The notes under the pieces are model-generated. The model was not told the DNA's origin. It searched no databases and saw only the letters and a list, made by a program, of their open reading frames with translations. From Thermococcus zilligii AN1 (lineage in GTDB: Archaea; Methanobacteriota_B; Thermococci; Thermococcales; Thermococcaceae), in contig NZ_AJLF01000001.1 of the NCBI RefSeq assembly GCF_000258515.1, positions 496,001 to 560,000 on the forward strand: a stretch of 64,000 nt of DNA, read 5' to 3'. Positions within the stretch are counted from its first letter, which is position 1; every line of letters begins with the position of its first letter. A program made the translations under genes and the position numbers. Below are positions 45,881 through 56,836 of this stretch, piece after piece.

Positions 45881-47539
45881 TCACTTTCTTCCCTGAGTGT
45901 CCCCCTCGTAATCGCTCCCGACCACGTAGACTGGCACTCTGCCCCCGGGGATGCCAACCCTCGCTCCATACCATTCACTGAGGAGGCGGTGGAGCACTAC
46001 CAGGAGGGGCACCGCTATGGCGAGGAGCAACCAGCCGTTCTGAAGTCCCGCGGCGAAGAGGAGGAACATCACGACGCTTACAAAGCCAGCGGTGAGGGCG
46101 TAAGGTAGCTGGGTGTTAACGTGATCTAGGTGGTCACAACCGCTGAACATGGAGCTCATGATTGTGGTGTCGCTTATCGGGGAGCAGTGGTCGCCGAAGA
46201 CTCCCCCGGAGAAGACTGAAGCTATGCTGGCGTAGACCACGGGGCCGAATCCGCCGCTGAGTTCGTAGGCCAGCGGAACCGCTATTGGCATCATTATAGC
46301 GAAGGTTCCCCAGCTCGTTCCCGTCGTAAAGGATATGAACGCCGCCACAACGAACACCACTAACGGAACCAGGCCCGGGGAAAGGACCTTGGAGGCAACC
46401 CCCACTATGTACTCGGCGGTTCCAACGGCGTCACACGCATGCTTGATGCTCCATGCAAGGATCAGTATCATCATGGCAAAGTGCATCTGCTTCATACCCG
46501 AAACTATCGTGCTCTCCACCTCTTCGAGGCTCATTATCCTCAGCCCGAGGACCAGGGCCATTGCCACTATGAGCATTGAGAAGGAACCCCAGACGAGGGC
46601 CCACGTCGAGTCCGCTTGGGAGAGAACCGCCTGGAAGCCACCCTGCGCGTAGGTGGCGCCTCCACCACCGGTGACCCACAGGCCCACGAAGGTCATGGAG
46701 ATCAGCGTTAGGACGGGGAACACGAAGACCCACACGTTTTCCCTGCCCTCAATCGGCATTCCTACATCTATCTCTGTAGTCATCATGGGCTGGGCACCCT
46801 CACGTAGAACCTTACCGGTAGTGCGCGCGCGGTATTCCGCACGGAGCATGGGGCCGTAATGTCTGCCGGTAACTGCAACGATGTAGGCCAGGATCACCGC
46901 CAGAATTGGGTATAAATTGTAAGGCCAGCTCGCGAACCAGGCGGAGTAGGCGCTTATGCTCTCCCCTACCTTCGATATCGCACTATTCAGGAGACCAAGC
47001 TCGTAGCCTATCCACGTCGAGACCACCGCAAGAATCGCCACGGGCGCGGCAGTGGAATCATCGGCGTAAGCAAGGAACTCTCTCGAAACCCTGGCCTTAT
47101 CAGTTATCGGCCTCATGGTGTTGCCTACTATAATGGTGTTGGTGTAGTCGTCGAAAAAGATCAGCGTACCGAAGACGGCCGCCATGAGCGAGGCCGCCCT
47201 GCTGGTCCTTATTTTCCGCGTCACGGCCTTGGCTATGGCTTTCATCCCGCCGGCTTTGTATATGAGGGCAACCCCAGCTCCAATGAAGGTATCAAACACG
47301 AGAATCCTGGTGTTCCACAGGTCTGTCACAAGGTGGCCGTCTTCCTCCCACGCCGACGCTATGCTGAAGACTATCCATTTCAGCGTCTCTGTGGTAGCCC
47401 CTATGGGGTTGCCACCGGCTACCAAAAGTCCGCCAACCCACACCCCGGAAAACAAAGCAAACAGAACCCTTTTGGTTGCTATCGCCAGGCCAATCGCCAC
47501 CAGAGGGGGCAGGAGGGAAAGTATGCCGTAGTCCGTCAT
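45881..47539 (-). CDS. NhaC-family Na+/H+ antiporter
   Basis: A 552-residue transporter with about twelve membrane segments. The segments FGTLIFFDDYTNTIIVGNTMRPI, SFTTGTSWGTFAIMMPIAVPLA and SVFSGGVFGDHCSPISDTTIMSS mark the NhaC/YuiF-like superfamily. It exports Na+ in exchange for H+. The ATG at 47539 follows GGGAGGTTT, and a TATA-like TTTTTATAGG lies about 70 bases upstream. Not linked to other transport genes. Whether the substrate is Na+, lactate/malate or an amino acid cannot be told from sequence. Confidence 0.82.
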   Translation of the reverse strand: MTDYGILSLLPPLVAIGLAIATKRVLFALFSGVWVGGLLVAGGNPIGATTETLKWIVFSIASAWEEDGHLVTDLWNTRILVFDTFIGAGVALIYKAGGMKAIAKAVTRKIRTSRAASLMAAVFGTLIFFDDYTNTIIVGNTMRPITDKARVSREFLAYADDSTAAPVAILAVVSTWIGYELGLLNSAISKVGESISAYSAWFASWPYNLYPILAVILAYIVAVTGRHYGPMLRAEYRARTTGKVLREGAQPMMTTEIDVGMPIEGRENVWVFVFPVLTLISMTFVGLWVTGGGGATYAQGGFQAVLSQADSTWALVWGSFSMLIVAMALVLGLRIMSLEEVESTIVSGMKQMHFAMMILILAWSIKHACDAVGTAEYIVGVASKVLSPGLVPLVVFVVAAFISFTTGTSWGTFAIMMPIAVPLAYELSGGFGPVVYASIASVFSGGVFGDHCSPISDTTIMSSMFSGCDHLDHVNTQLPYALTAGFVSVVMFLLFAAGLQNGWLLLAIAVPLLVVLHRLLSEWYGARVGIPGGRVPVYVVGSDYEGDTQGRK

Positions 47540-47781
47540 GTTTTAAACCTCCCAATTGTACCTCGCTGTGCCATAAAGCGACATCAGTCACCATAGTTTC
47601 TCTGCCCACCTATAAAAACCTTTTTAGAACGTTTTTGCACTTTCTTGGCCATGTATTGTAACACTTGCTGCAGAACGGGCTGGAAAGGAATTAAAGCGGC
47701 ATTAGTGTAATCTTGGGGCGGACGTTGCCCAAGTATTTTTCTATTTCTTGCCTGTCCTGCCCCAAAAATTTAAGAAAATAT

Positions 47782-48519
47782 TCACCCTTCTGCTACGTTC
47801 TTCCACTTCTCCCTCGTCCTCTTCAAACAACCAGGAGGCATTAACTCCCTCTCCGGGCAATAGCCGAGCTGAATACAGCGCGGCCCCAGCTTTGCCCACT
47901 TTATGATCGGCTTCAGCTCATCGACCTTCGCTATCTCCTCCAGCATCTTCCAGGCAACTTCCCTTATCTCCCACTGCGCCCTCTCACAGGCCCTTAAACC
48001 AAGGAAGTGTTTTAGCTCCCTGAGGTTCATCGTCACGACTATCTTCGTCCTGATCGCCTGAGGCAAAATAAAGCGCGCGTCCTCCTGGTGGATTCCGGCC
48101 CTACAGGTTTCCTCATAGAGCTCGATGGCGTTTTTCATGAAGTCCTTCCACTTTTGGTAGAGCTCTGGCTTTTCCCTGACGCTCTCGGGGATTACAAAGG
48201 TCTCTTCCACATCATTTAGGTCTAATTTAATATAACGCTGTGACTGCTGGGTATAACTGGCAAGCCTATGCCTCACGAGCTGGTGGGTACATGCACGAGA
48301 ACAGCCCTCAATCGCAAAGGTGAGCGTCGCATGCTCCAATACACTTTCATGGCCGTAGCCGAGAACCTTGGGAAGGTGCATCTCAACATCGTTCATGGTC
48401 ATCCGCCCGAAGGCCCCTGTCTCCCACCCCTCCCAGTAGCTTATCAGCGCCGCCCACGTGACAGTCTCAAGCGGTTTCTTCGTATAATTGACGAGGGTCA
48501 CGCGGATTTTATTCTCCAT
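47782..48519 (-). CDS. thyX: Flavin-dependent thymidylate synthase
   Basis: A 245-residue enzyme making dTMP from dUMP with FAD, methylenetetrahydrofolate and NADPH. The signature RHRLASYTQQSQRY (RHRxxSxxxxSxRY class) is complete. GHESVLEHATLTFAIEG and the late DARFILPQAIRTKIVVTMNLREL are conserved flavin and substrate elements. The ATG at 48519 follows GGTGG; the longer frame to 48576 is not supported. Monocistronic. Confidence 0.94.
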   Translation of the reverse strand: MENKIRVTLVNYTKKPLETVTWAALISYWEGWETGAFGRMTMNDVEMHLPKVLGYGHESVLEHATLTFAIEGCSRACTHQLVRHRLASYTQQSQRYIKLDLNDVEETFVIPESVREKPELYQKWKDFMKNAIELYEETCRAGIHQEDARFILPQAIRTKIVVTMNLRELKHFLGLRACERAQWEIREVAWKMLEEIAKVDELKPIIKWAKLGPRCIQLGYCPERELMPPGCLKRTREKWKNVAEG

Positions 48520-48597
48520 GCCAAGCCACCAAGAAGGGGAACGTCTGGAGTTTATTAGATTTTTGAGGGGGCTCAAAAAGCAAAAACCAAATAAAAA

Positions 48598-49122
48598 TCA
48601 GAAGGCGACCTCCTCCTCAGCGGACGTGGTAGACGCCTTTTCTGGAACCGAGTCCGGGAGGGAGAAGAACGCAATGACCTCCAGGATCGCGGCAATGAGG
48701 AGCAGCAGGCCACCGATGAGGACTATCGTCAACACTGCACCGACGATATACAGGAGGGCAACGGTGTGGAACATTCCAACGCCGGTCTCTTTAGCTATCA
48801 GGTCGTAGCTCTGCTTCATGAGCAGCACACCCACTATCATGAGAATCGCTCCGACTATAACGCCAAGCCCTATGCTTGCCAGAGAAAGCTTGAAATTACC
48901 TGTCAGAATCCCCGCAAAGAAACTTCCGAACAGGATAACGGAGGCCAGTATATTCAGCACTGCTGCCCAGAGGTACTTGCTGAATATTTCCTCGTTGCCT
49001 GTGGCCTCTGAGATCTTCTTAACACCCACGAGCTTCAGTATAAACCCTATAAAGCCCAGACCAACGAGGGTCAGTATGGCTCCAATGCCACCCCATATCT
49101 TGGCATCCTTCAACTCTGCCAT
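48598..49122 (-). CDS. DUF996 membrane protein
   Basis: A 174-residue integral membrane protein with four to five helices, matching the DUF996 family in its start (AELKDAKIWGGIGAILTLVG), in GVKKISEATGNEEIFSKYLWA, and in the Gly/Leu/Ile-rich helices. The C-terminus is a short acidic cytoplasmic tail. The family is archaeal and uncharacterised. The ATG at 49122 follows GAGGTGATT. No neighbour suggests a role. Confidence 0.7.
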   Translation of the reverse strand: MAELKDAKIWGGIGAILTLVGLGFIGFILKLVGVKKISEATGNEEIFSKYLWAAVLNILASVILFGSFFAGILTGNFKLSLASIGLGVIVGAILMIVGVLLMKQSYDLIAKETGVGMFHTVALLYIVGAVLTIVLIGGLLLLIAAILEVIAFFSLPDSVPEKASTTSAEEEVAF

Positions 49123-49328
49123 AGGAATCACCTCAACATTTTTTGGAGTTTGACCTTAAAAGGGTTCCCTTGGAGGTATGCCAGAGGCACGCAGACACAG
49201 GTTGGGCCGTTGATAACATTACGTTTGGAAAACTTGTGGCATTTGGGAGCCAAAGAATTTCAAAACGAGCCCAATTACTCCGACGAAAGGGTTATTAAAT
49301 CCGCCCCCAACTTTGGACGGTGATGCAC

Positions 49329-50276
49329 ATGGTGGTTAGCCTCGCAGGAAGGGATGTTCTCTGCCTCCAGGACTTCACCAGGGAAGAAATTGAGACTATT
49401 CTCAAGACGGCCGAGATGATGAAGATATGGAACAAGATCGGAAAGCCCCACCGCCTTCTCGAGGGCAAAACGCTCGCAATGATATTCCAGAAGCCCTCAA
49501 CCAGAACCAGGATTTCCTTCGAGGTCGGCATGTATCAGCTCGGCGGTTATGCTTTGTACTTAAACGCCCAGGACCTTCAGCTCAGGCGCGGTGAGACGAT
49601 AGCGGACACGGCCAGGGTTCTCAGCAGGTACGTTGATGGGATAATGGCGAGGGTCTACGCCCACAAGGACGTGGAAGACCTCGCCAAGTACGCGAGCGTT
49701 CCGGTCATAAACGGTCTCAGCGACTTCTCCCACCCGTGCCAGGCCCTCGCTGATTACCAGACCATAATTGAAAAGAAGGGCAGGATTGCGGGCCTTAAAG
49801 TCGTCTACGTCGGCGACGGAAACAACGTGGCGCACTCCCTCATGGTGGCCGGCACAAAGCTTGGCGCCAACGTCGTCGTCGCCACGCCCGAAGGCTATGA
49901 ACCGGACGAAAGGGTCATTAAGTGGGCGGAGCAGAACGCGGCCGAGAGCGGCGGAAGCTTCGAGCTCCTCCACGACCCGGTTAAGGCCGTTAAAGACGCC
50001 GACGTCATCTACACCGACGTCTGGGCAAGCATGGGCCAGGAAGCTGAGGCGGAGGAGAGGAGAAAGATATTCAAGCCCTTCCAGGTCAACAGGGAACTCG
50101 TCAAGCATGCCAAGCCTGACTACATCTTCATGCACTGCCTCCCGGCCCACCGCGGAGAGGAGGTCACCGACGACGTCATAGACAGCCCCAACAGCGTCGT
50201 CTTTGACCAGGCCGAGAACAGGCTCCACGCCCAGAAAGCCTTGCTGGCCCTCGTCATGGGCGGGATTAAGGTCTAA
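49329..50276 (+). CDS. argF: Ornithine carbamoyltransferase
   Basis: A 315-residue enzyme that joins carbamoyl phosphate and ornithine to make citrulline. Motifs: [13 protein letters not shown] for carbamoyl phosphate, [13 protein letters not shown], and [11 protein letters not shown] with the ornithine-binding Cys-Leu-Pro. The start matches other Thermococcales ([17 protein letters not shown]), and the ATG at 49329 is four bases after GGTGAT; the in-frame GTG at 49320 and ATG at 49323 overlap that site. Own promoter; T-rich end. Confidence 0.95.
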   Translation: MVVSLAGRDVLCLQDFTREEIETILKTAEMMKIWNKIGKPHRLLEGKTLAMIFQKPSTRTRISFEVGMYQLGGYALYLNAQDLQLRRGETIADTARVLSRYVDGIMARVYAHKDVEDLAKYASVPVINGLSDFSHPCQALADYQTIIEKKGRIAGLKVVYVGDGNNVAHSLMVAGTKLGANVVVATPEGYEPDERVIKWAEQNAAESGGSFELLHDPVKAVKDADVIYTDVWASMGQEAEAEERRKIFKPFQVNRELVKHAKPDYIFMHCLPAHRGEEVTDDVIDSPNSVVFDQAENRLHAQKALLALVMGGIKV

Positions 50277-50279
50277 TTC

Positions 50280-50300
50280 GTTTATTCTCTTTTCTTCTGT
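50280..50300 (+). terminator. T-rich terminator after ornithine carbamoyltransferase
   Basis: TTTATTCTCTTTTCTTCTG begins within a few bases of the stop. No stem-loop accompanies it. The next gene is convergent. Confidence 0.4.
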
Positions 50301-50334
50301 GTTCATGTGGAGGTAAACAGGCGGTGAAGTAGAA

Positions 50335-51369
<1,035 letters not shown>

Positions 51370-51381
51370 TTAAAGCTTTCG

Positions 51382-51488
51382 TCAGCACTCGCCGTTCACA
51401 ACCTGGCTTATCAGCCGGGGCCTGCACCGATGACGGCTATCCTGAAGGGCTTTGGTCCGGCTTTCTCCCCGCAGATGAAGAACTTCAT
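51382..51488 (-). pseudogene. Deletion remnant of a flavoprotein (GltD-like) gene
   Basis: From an ATG at 51488, which follows a good GGTGAT site, the frame reads MKFFICGEKAGPKPFRIAVI and GAGP before stopping at 51411. This is the start of an NAD(P)/FAD-binding oxidoreductase related to glutamate synthase small subunit: a leader segment followed by the Rossmann GxGxxG strand. The other frame continues as LISQVVNGEC to a stop at 51382, which could be the original C-terminus. More than 90% of such a gene would be missing. It occupies most of the 308-base gap between dys and the SDR gene. Confidence 0.6.
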
Positions 51489-51653
51489 CCCATCACCCCC
51501 AGATTTTTCGAAAAATCTATCTAAAACCAAAGGTTTTACACTTTAAGTTTCTTCTCCCGAAGTTTTTGGCAGAATGACGTGGATTATCCAAATTCGGGAA
51601 GCCTAATTCGTCAGCGGGACAAAAGTTATTAGCCTGTTCGATGATTTGAACCC

Positions 51654-52457
51654 ATGAGCGGGATAGACTTAGAAGGAATGGGAGTCGTTGTGACAGCTTC
51701 CTCCAGGGGGATTGGCTTCAACGTTGCAAAAGAGCTTTTGAAGAGGAACGCGAGGGTTGTTATAAGCTCCTCCGGCGGGGAGAACCTCCGGAGGGCCAGG
51801 GAAGAGCTCTCCCATCTGGGGGAAGTTTATGCAGTGAGGGCGGACCTTAAAGGGAGAGAAGACTTGGAAAACCTCGTCAAAGAGGCGTGGGGTCTTTTGG
51901 GTGGGATTGACGCCCTCGTCTGGAACGCGCCGAACGTTTCCTGCGAGCCATGCCACCTCCACGATGCCGGCTATAACGACTGGCTCGAGGCTTCCCTGCT
52001 CCACACCGTTGCTCCGGGATACCTCACGACCCTCCTCGTCAGGAGGTGGCTTGAGAAGAGAATGGGGGGGAGATTAATCTACTTAAACTCGGTTTCAATA
52101 AAAGAGCCGATGCCCCCGCTGGTTTTAGCGGACACCTCCAGGGCTGGCCTCGTTCAGCTGGCAAAGAGCGTTTCGAGAGCCTACGGGAAGTATGGGATAA
52201 GGGCCTATTCGGTGCTTCTCGGGAGCTTTGACACCCCGGGCGCAAGGGAGAACCTGAGAGCGCTGGCAGAGGGCAGGGGGGAACCCTTCGAGGAGGTCTG
52301 GGAGAGGGAAGTGCTGAGCAGAACACCCCTTCACAGGACCGGAAGGTGGGAAGAGCTGGGCTCTCTGATAGCGTTCCTCCTGAGTGACGAGGCCGAATAC
52401 ATGCTGGGCTCGACGGTTGTTGTTGACGGTGCGATGACGAGGGGCGTTTTCCTCTGA
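51654..52457 (+). CDS. Atypical short-chain dehydrogenase/reductase
   Basis: A 267-residue SDR-fold protein. The cofactor site TASSRGIGFNVAKELLKRNARVV and the C-terminal FLLSDEAEYMLGSTVVVDGAMT are standard. The active-site helix reads VLADTSRAGLVQLAKSVSR, so the catalytic Y-x-x-x-K is missing: Asp/Thr at the Tyr position and Arg for Lys. Divergent SDR clades with such changes exist, and their activities are poorly defined. No ribosome binding site is seen; the TATA-like AAAAGTTATT lies 30 bases upstream, so the mRNA is probably leaderless. Confidence 0.75.
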   Translation: MSGIDLEGMGVVVTASSRGIGFNVAKELLKRNARVVISSSGGENLRRAREELSHLGEVYAVRADLKGREDLENLVKEAWGLLGGIDALVWNAPNVSCEPCHLHDAGYNDWLEASLLHTVAPGYLTTLLVRRWLEKRMGGRLIYLNSVSIKEPMPPLVLADTSRAGLVQLAKSVSRAYGKYGIRAYSVLLGSFDTPGARENLRALAEGRGEPFEEVWEREVLSRTPLHRTGRWEELGSLIAFLLSDEAEYMLGSTVVVDGAMTRGVFL

Positions 52458-52481
52458 GGACAAAAGCAGAAAAGGGGAGAT

Positions 52482-53357
52482 TCAGAAGTAAATTCCCATC
52501 TCCTCCGCTATCTTCCTGAGCCTCTCAATCCTTGTCTCGGTGGGCGGATGGGTTGAAAAGAGGTTCACTATGCTCATTCCCCTGAAGGGGTTCACAATGA
52601 ACATGTGGGCGGTTGCGGGGTTGCCGTTTTTCATCGGCCTGTAGCGGACGACGTCCTCTATCTTCATCAGCGCGCTGGCAAGGGCGTGTGGCTTGCCGCT
52701 TATCTTTGCGCCTCCTTCGTCCGCTAAAAACTCCCTGGAGCGGCTTATTGCCGCCTGAATGAGCATTGCCGCTATTGGGGCTAAAATCGCCACGAGTATC
52801 GCCGCTATGACATCCCCGCCCCTGTTGTCCCTGTCCCTGCTGAAGCCACCAAATATCGCTATCCATCTCGCCCAGTAGGCGAGCTGCATTATCGCGCCTG
52901 CCATCGCCGCCGCTACAGTGCCTATCAGTATGTCCCTGTTCTTGATGTGGGTAAGTTCGTGGCCTATGACACCCTCAAGCTCGTCCCTGTTGAGAATCCT
53001 CAGTAGCCCGGTGGTCACAGCGACTACCGCGTGCTTCGGGTTCCTTCCAGTGGCGAAGGCGTTTGGCGTATCAGTTGGAATTATTGCCACCTTAGGCATC
53101 GGAAGCCCCGCCCTCTCGGTGAGTTTTCTAACGATGGCGTAGAGCTCCGGCGCCTCGTACTCATCAACGACCCTCGCGTTGTACCATCTTAGCACGATCC
53201 TGTCACTGTACCAGTAGGTCAGGAAGTTGAAGAACATGGCGAAGAGGAACATCATAAACGCCACGTTTGGCCCGCCGAAGAGGTAGCCTATCCCCATCAG
53301 AAGGCCCGTGAGTATGGCCATCAGCAGGCCCGTTCTGAGCCACATTACGAGTCCCAT
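52482..53357 (-). CDS. htpX: HtpX-family zinc metalloprotease
   Basis: A 291-residue membrane protease for quality control of membrane proteins. Two N-terminal helices ([21 protein letters not shown] and [17 protein letters not shown]) precede the zinc motif [11 protein letters not shown], and the third ligand Glu is in SREFLADE. Two more helices lie between them. The ATG at 53357 follows GGGTGAGAG; the longer ORF to 53531 crosses the promoter. The gene is separate from, but neighbours, the thermosome gene on the same strand. Confidence 0.9.
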   Translation of the reverse strand: MGLVMWLRTGLLMAILTGLLMGIGYLFGGPNVAFMMFLFAMFFNFLTYWYSDRIVLRWYNARVVDEYEAPELYAIVRKLTERAGLPMPKVAIIPTDTPNAFATGRNPKHAVVAVTTGLLRILNRDELEGVIGHELTHIKNRDILIGTVAAAMAGAIMQLAYWARWIAIFGGFSRDRDNRGGDVIAAILVAILAPIAAMLIQAAISRSREFLADEGGAKISGKPHALASALMKIEDVVRYRPMKNGNPATAHMFIVNPFRGMSIVNLFSTHPPTETRIERLRKIAEEMGIYF

Positions 53358-53527
53358 TCTCTCACCCCAGATAGAATTGCGGGTTGATGCTAAAACTTTT
53401 TTGTTCTCCCTCACTCCCGACCTGACGCCCCTTTCCGGAGTATCAGGCGGATCTCGCCGTCTTTTGAAACTTAAAATCCCGCGCTGATGCCTTTTCTCTA
53501 AAACGGGCAAAAAAGAAGGGAAAGGCA

Positions 53528-55174
53528 TCACATGCCCATGTCCATGTCGCCCATACCGCCGGGCATTCCACCCTCGCCTTTCTCTGACTTGCTTGCTTTG
53601 GCAGCTATGACGTCGTCTATGCGGAGGATCATTATTGCGGCCTCGCTGGCGCTCTTGATGGCCTGCTTCGGAACGCGGAGCGGAGCGATAACACCGCGCT
53701 CCAGCATGTCAGCAGGCCCTCCCTCGAAGACGTCGATGCCTATTCTGGGACCCCTGTTCTTGTGCTCGCTGATGACCTTAACGAGGACGTCGACGGTGTC
53801 AAGCCCTGCGTTCTCCGCTAAGGTCTTCGGGATTATCTTGAGGGCATCCGCAAAGGCCTCTATAGCGAGGGCCTCCTTGCCGCCAACGGCTTTGGCGTAC
53901 TCGTCGAGCCTGATGGCGAGCTCAATCTCCGGGGCACCGCCCGCCGGGAGTATGTAGCCGTCCTCCATCACGTCTTTAACGACCTTGAGGGCATCTTCGA
54001 GTATCCTCTCGACTTCGTCGACGACGTGTTCTGTACCACCGCGGATGAGGATTGTGACAGCCTTCGGGTTCTTGCAGCCTTCGACGAAGATCATGTTCTC
54101 TCCGGCCACCTTCCTCTGCTCGACGAGGTCAGCGTGGCCGAGGTCCTCCGGAGTTAAATCGCGGACGTTGGTGACGATCTTTGCCCCGGTAGCCTTGGCC
54201 AGCTTCTCCATGTCGCTCTTCTTGACCCTTCTGACTGCCATTATGCCGTATTTGGCGAGGTAGTGCTGGGCTAAGTCGTCAATACCCTTCTGGACGAAGA
54301 CGACGTTGGCCCCAACCTCCCTGATCTTCTCGACCATCTCCCTGAGCATCCTCTCCTCCTGCTCGAGGAAGCTCATGAGGTGGTTGGGGTCGGTGATGTT
54401 GATCTTTGCGTCTGTTTCGGTCTTCTTAACTTCAAGGGCCTCGTCGATGAGGGCTATCCTGGCTTTCTCAACCCTCTTCGGCATCCTCGGGTGAACAATT
54501 TCCGTATCAATGACTACTCCCCTAACGAGCTCGCTCTCCTCAACGCTCTCGCCGGCCTTCTTTTCGAGCTTAATGTTGTCGAGGTCAACGGTGTACTTAC
54601 CGTCCTTCTTCTCTGCGACCTGCTTGACGGCCTCGACGGCGAGCCTTGCAAAGAGCTCCTTGTAGCTCTCGGCGCTCTTGCCGGTGATTGAGGTCGTGGC
54701 TATCTTCATGAGGATCTCCTCATCATCCGGGGTGACCCTGATGGCCATGCTTTCGAGTATTTCCTGGGCTTTCTCGGCGGCGAGGACGTAACCCTTGACG
54801 ATGATGCTCGGGTGGATGTTCTGGTCGAGGAGCTCCTCGGCCTTCCTGAGGAGTTCACCGGCGATGACTACAGCAGTGGTAGTACCATCGCCCGCCTCCT
54901 TGTCCTGGGTCTTGGCGACCTCAACCATCATCTTCGCGGCAGGGTGCTGGATGTCGATCTTGTCGAGTATGGTCGCGCCATCGTTGGTGACAACAACATC
55001 CCCAAGGCTGTCTACGAGCATTTTGTCCATTCCCTTCGGGCCGAGGGTGGTTCTCACCGTCTCGGCAATGATCCTTGCGGCCAGGATGTTCAGCCTCTGG
55101 GCGTCCCTACCAACGTACCTCTGGGTCCCCTCAGGCAGAATAACAACCGGCTGGCCACTAAACTGCTGCACCAT
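53528..55174 (-). CDS. ths: Thermosome (group II chaperonin) subunit
   Basis: A 548-residue ATP-dependent folding chaperone. Nucleotide motifs: [45 protein letters not shown] and the late [13 protein letters not shown]. The C-terminal tail is Gly-Met rich ([16 protein letters not shown]), as in Thermococcales subunits that project into the ring cavity. Thermococcus species often have two subunits, so which of the alpha/beta pair this is cannot be said. The ATG at 55174 follows GGAGGA. Confidence 0.95.
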   Translation of the reverse strand: MVQQFSGQPVVILPEGTQRYVGRDAQRLNILAARIIAETVRTTLGPKGMDKMLVDSLGDVVVTNDGATILDKIDIQHPAAKMMVEVAKTQDKEAGDGTTTAVVIAGELLRKAEELLDQNIHPSIIVKGYVLAAEKAQEILESMAIRVTPDDEEILMKIATTSITGKSAESYKELFARLAVEAVKQVAEKKDGKYTVDLDNIKLEKKAGESVEESELVRGVVIDTEIVHPRMPKRVEKARIALIDEALEVKKTETDAKINITDPNHLMSFLEQEERMLREMVEKIREVGANVVFVQKGIDDLAQHYLAKYGIMAVRRVKKSDMEKLAKATGAKIVTNVRDLTPEDLGHADLVEQRKVAGENMIFVEGCKNPKAVTILIRGGTEHVVDEVERILEDALKVVKDVMEDGYILPAGGAPEIELAIRLDEYAKAVGGKEALAIEAFADALKIIPKTLAENAGLDTVDVLVKVISEHKNRGPRIGIDVFEGGPADMLERGVIAPLRVPKQAIKSASEAAIMILRIDDVIAAKASKSEKGEGGMPGGMGDMDMGM

Positions 55175-55226
55175 TTGACGTTCCTCCCGTGGAATTTCTT
55201 TTTGCAGAAACGCTTCGTCAGCATTC

Positions 55227-55236
55227 CATAAAAAGT
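55227..55236 (-). promoter_or_regulatory. TATA box of the thermosome gene
   Basis: The minus strand reads CTTTTTATGG, 53 bases before the ATG, with an AT-rich region upstream (CCCAAAACTTTTT). The leader would be about 30 bases. Confidence 0.55.
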
Positions 55237-55362
55237 TTTGGGCTAAAAATTTCAAAGAAAAGCTCTAAAACTGGAACAATGACAAAAATTCGAAAAAATG
55301 TGGGGGAAAGGACTAAAACCCTTTCCAGGAAGTTCCAATTGTGGATCGAGAGGGGTGATATC

Positions 55363-56031
55363 GTGAAGCTCATAGCCCAGGGAGCCGAGGCAAAGATCTA
55401 CGAGGCCACCTTCGAGGAAGTGTTCGGGGTTCCTCTCCTGAAGGAGAGGGTGATAGTCAAGCACAGGATCCCAAAGCGCTACAGGATAGGGGAGATAGAC
55501 ATCAGGCTGAGAAAAGAGAGAACTGTGAGGGAGGCAAGGATACTCCACAGGGCGAAAGAGTTTGGTGTAAACTGCCCCCACGTGTATGAAGTTGATCTTA
55601 AAGACATGAAAATCGTAATGGAGTTCATTGAGGGGGAGCGCCTTAAGGAGCTGCTGGAAAAAGTCGAAATGAAAGAGAGGCTAAGCCTTTGCAGGGAAAT
55701 CGGAAGGCAGATAGGGAGACTTCACAGGGCAGGGATAGTCCACGGCGACTTAACGACGAGCAACATGATATTCCGGGAGGGGAAGGTCTACCTCATAGAT
55801 TTCGGCTTGGCAGACTTCGATTCAACTCTCGAGGCGAGGGGCGTTGACCTCCACCTCCTGAAAAGGGCAATGGAGAGCACCCACTACCAGTGGTTCGAGG
55901 CTGGCTTTGAGGCGGTTTTGGAGGGCTACGCTGAGATTATGGGCGAAGACCTCAAGGAAGAGGTAGAGGAGAAAATACAAGAAATAGAGAGCAGAGGGCG
56001 CTACAGGGAGAGAAGCTGGATATTAGGATGA
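55363..56031 (+). CDS. bud32: Bud32 kinase, KEOPS complex
   Basis: A 222-residue atypical kinase/ATPase that works with Kae1 in making t6A37 on tRNAs. Motifs: LIAQGAEAKIYEATF as the short P-loop equivalent, REARILHRAKEFG with the alphaC Glu, HGDLTTSNMI as the catalytic loop, and LIDFGLADFDST as the DFG region. The GTG at 55363 lies three bases after AGGGGTGAT and gives the family length. A 58-codon upstream extension lacks conservation. In some archaea Bud32 is fused to Kae1; here it is separate. Confidence 0.9.
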   Translation: MKLIAQGAEAKIYEATFEEVFGVPLLKERVIVKHRIPKRYRIGEIDIRLRKERTVREARILHRAKEFGVNCPHVYEVDLKDMKIVMEFIEGERLKELLEKVEMKERLSLCREIGRQIGRLHRAGIVHGDLTTSNMIFREGKVYLIDFGLADFDSTLEARGVDLHLLKRAMESTHYQWFEAGFEAVLEGYAEIMGEDLKEEVEEKIQEIESRGRYRERSWILG

Positions 56032-56122
56032 ATTTTTCAATTTTGGGCTCCGGTATTCCGGTTTATGGTGAAGGGGGAAGGTTTTTAAATGGGGTGAAAG
56101 AGATGGCCCTCAGGTGGTGGGA

Positions 56123-56734
56123 GTGAAGTTTAAAGGCTGGGCCTTTGGCTCAACTGCAAGGATTGAGTTTGACATAATGACTCTGGGCGAGCTTAAAGTC
56201 GAAGACTTCCGGGACTTTGACGTTGATTCAATTAAGCTTGAATTCAGGCCCGGCTCGTCCGGGATAAAGATAATCGGGATATGGGAAGGCCCCATTGAGA
56301 AAGCCGGCGAGGGTATTAAAAAGGCCCTCGAAGAGAGCTCAAAGTTAAGGGAGAGGATAATGGGCAGGATAAGAGCCAAAACCGATTCGATAAGAGGCAC
56401 AATGCTCCAGCTGGGTTTCAAGGAAGAGGTTGTTGGGTATGGAAGTGCCCTCCGCTTCTCAAAAAAGATAGGGCCCTATGAGATAGTGGTCGTTGTCTCG
56501 ACAACGGACAACGTGGTTCGGGTTGAGGTTTACGGAAACGACAGAAAGGTCATCAGCCCCGAGCTGGAGAGCATATTCGGGGAAGTTGAGGTTGAGGAAC
56601 TCGAGGTCTACGACCTGGAAGACAACCATGAAGAACGCCTTGTGATAAACCTCGAGATCCCCAAAGACGACGAAAAACCGGAAAAGAAGATAGCCGAAGC
56701 CATCAAGATAATTGAGAACATGCTCATGACCTGA
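56123..56734 (+). CDS. Conserved Thermococcales protein of unknown function
   Basis: A 203-residue soluble protein I do not recognise. It has alternating strand-like and helical segments (ARIEFDIMTLGELKVEDF, SGIKIIGIWEGPIEKAG, YEIVVVVSTTDNVVRVEVYGND) and an acidic C-terminal half. No membrane segments or metal motifs. The GTG at 56123 is five bases after AGGTGG. A TATA-like GTTTTTAAAT lies about 40 bases upstream. Single gene followed by a stem-loop. Unknown role. Confidence 0.55.
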   Translation: MKFKGWAFGSTARIEFDIMTLGELKVEDFRDFDVDSIKLEFRPGSSGIKIIGIWEGPIEKAGEGIKKALEESSKLRERIMGRIRAKTDSIRGTMLQLGFKEEVVGYGSALRFSKKIGPYEIVVVVSTTDNVVRVEVYGNDRKVISPELESIFGEVEVEELEVYDLEDNHEERLVINLEIPKDDEKPEKKIAEAIKIIENMLMT

Positions 56735-56748
56735 GGCAAACTTTTATG

Positions 56749-56770
56749 TCCCAACTTTTTTGTTTGGGAC
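56749..56770 (+). terminator. Stem-loop with T-rich loop
   Basis: GTCCCAA (56749-56755) and TTGGGAC (56764-56770) can pair around an 8-base loop that is mostly T (CTTTTTTG). It lies 15 bases after the stop at 56734 and in front of the convergent thrS end. A termination role is plausible. Confidence 0.45.
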
Positions 56771-56836
56771 TGTAACCCTGGAACAGCGGTCTCGTCCAGC
56801 GAGCACCCAGCCGAAAAAGGGGAGAGAAAAGCCAGG

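Noticed and set aside
51420-51490. Possible C/D box guide RNA (ATGA and CTGA elements)
   Set aside because: The boxes do not fit RTGATGA and the final CTGA is missing; the minus strand explains the conservation better as a flavoprotein gene remnant.
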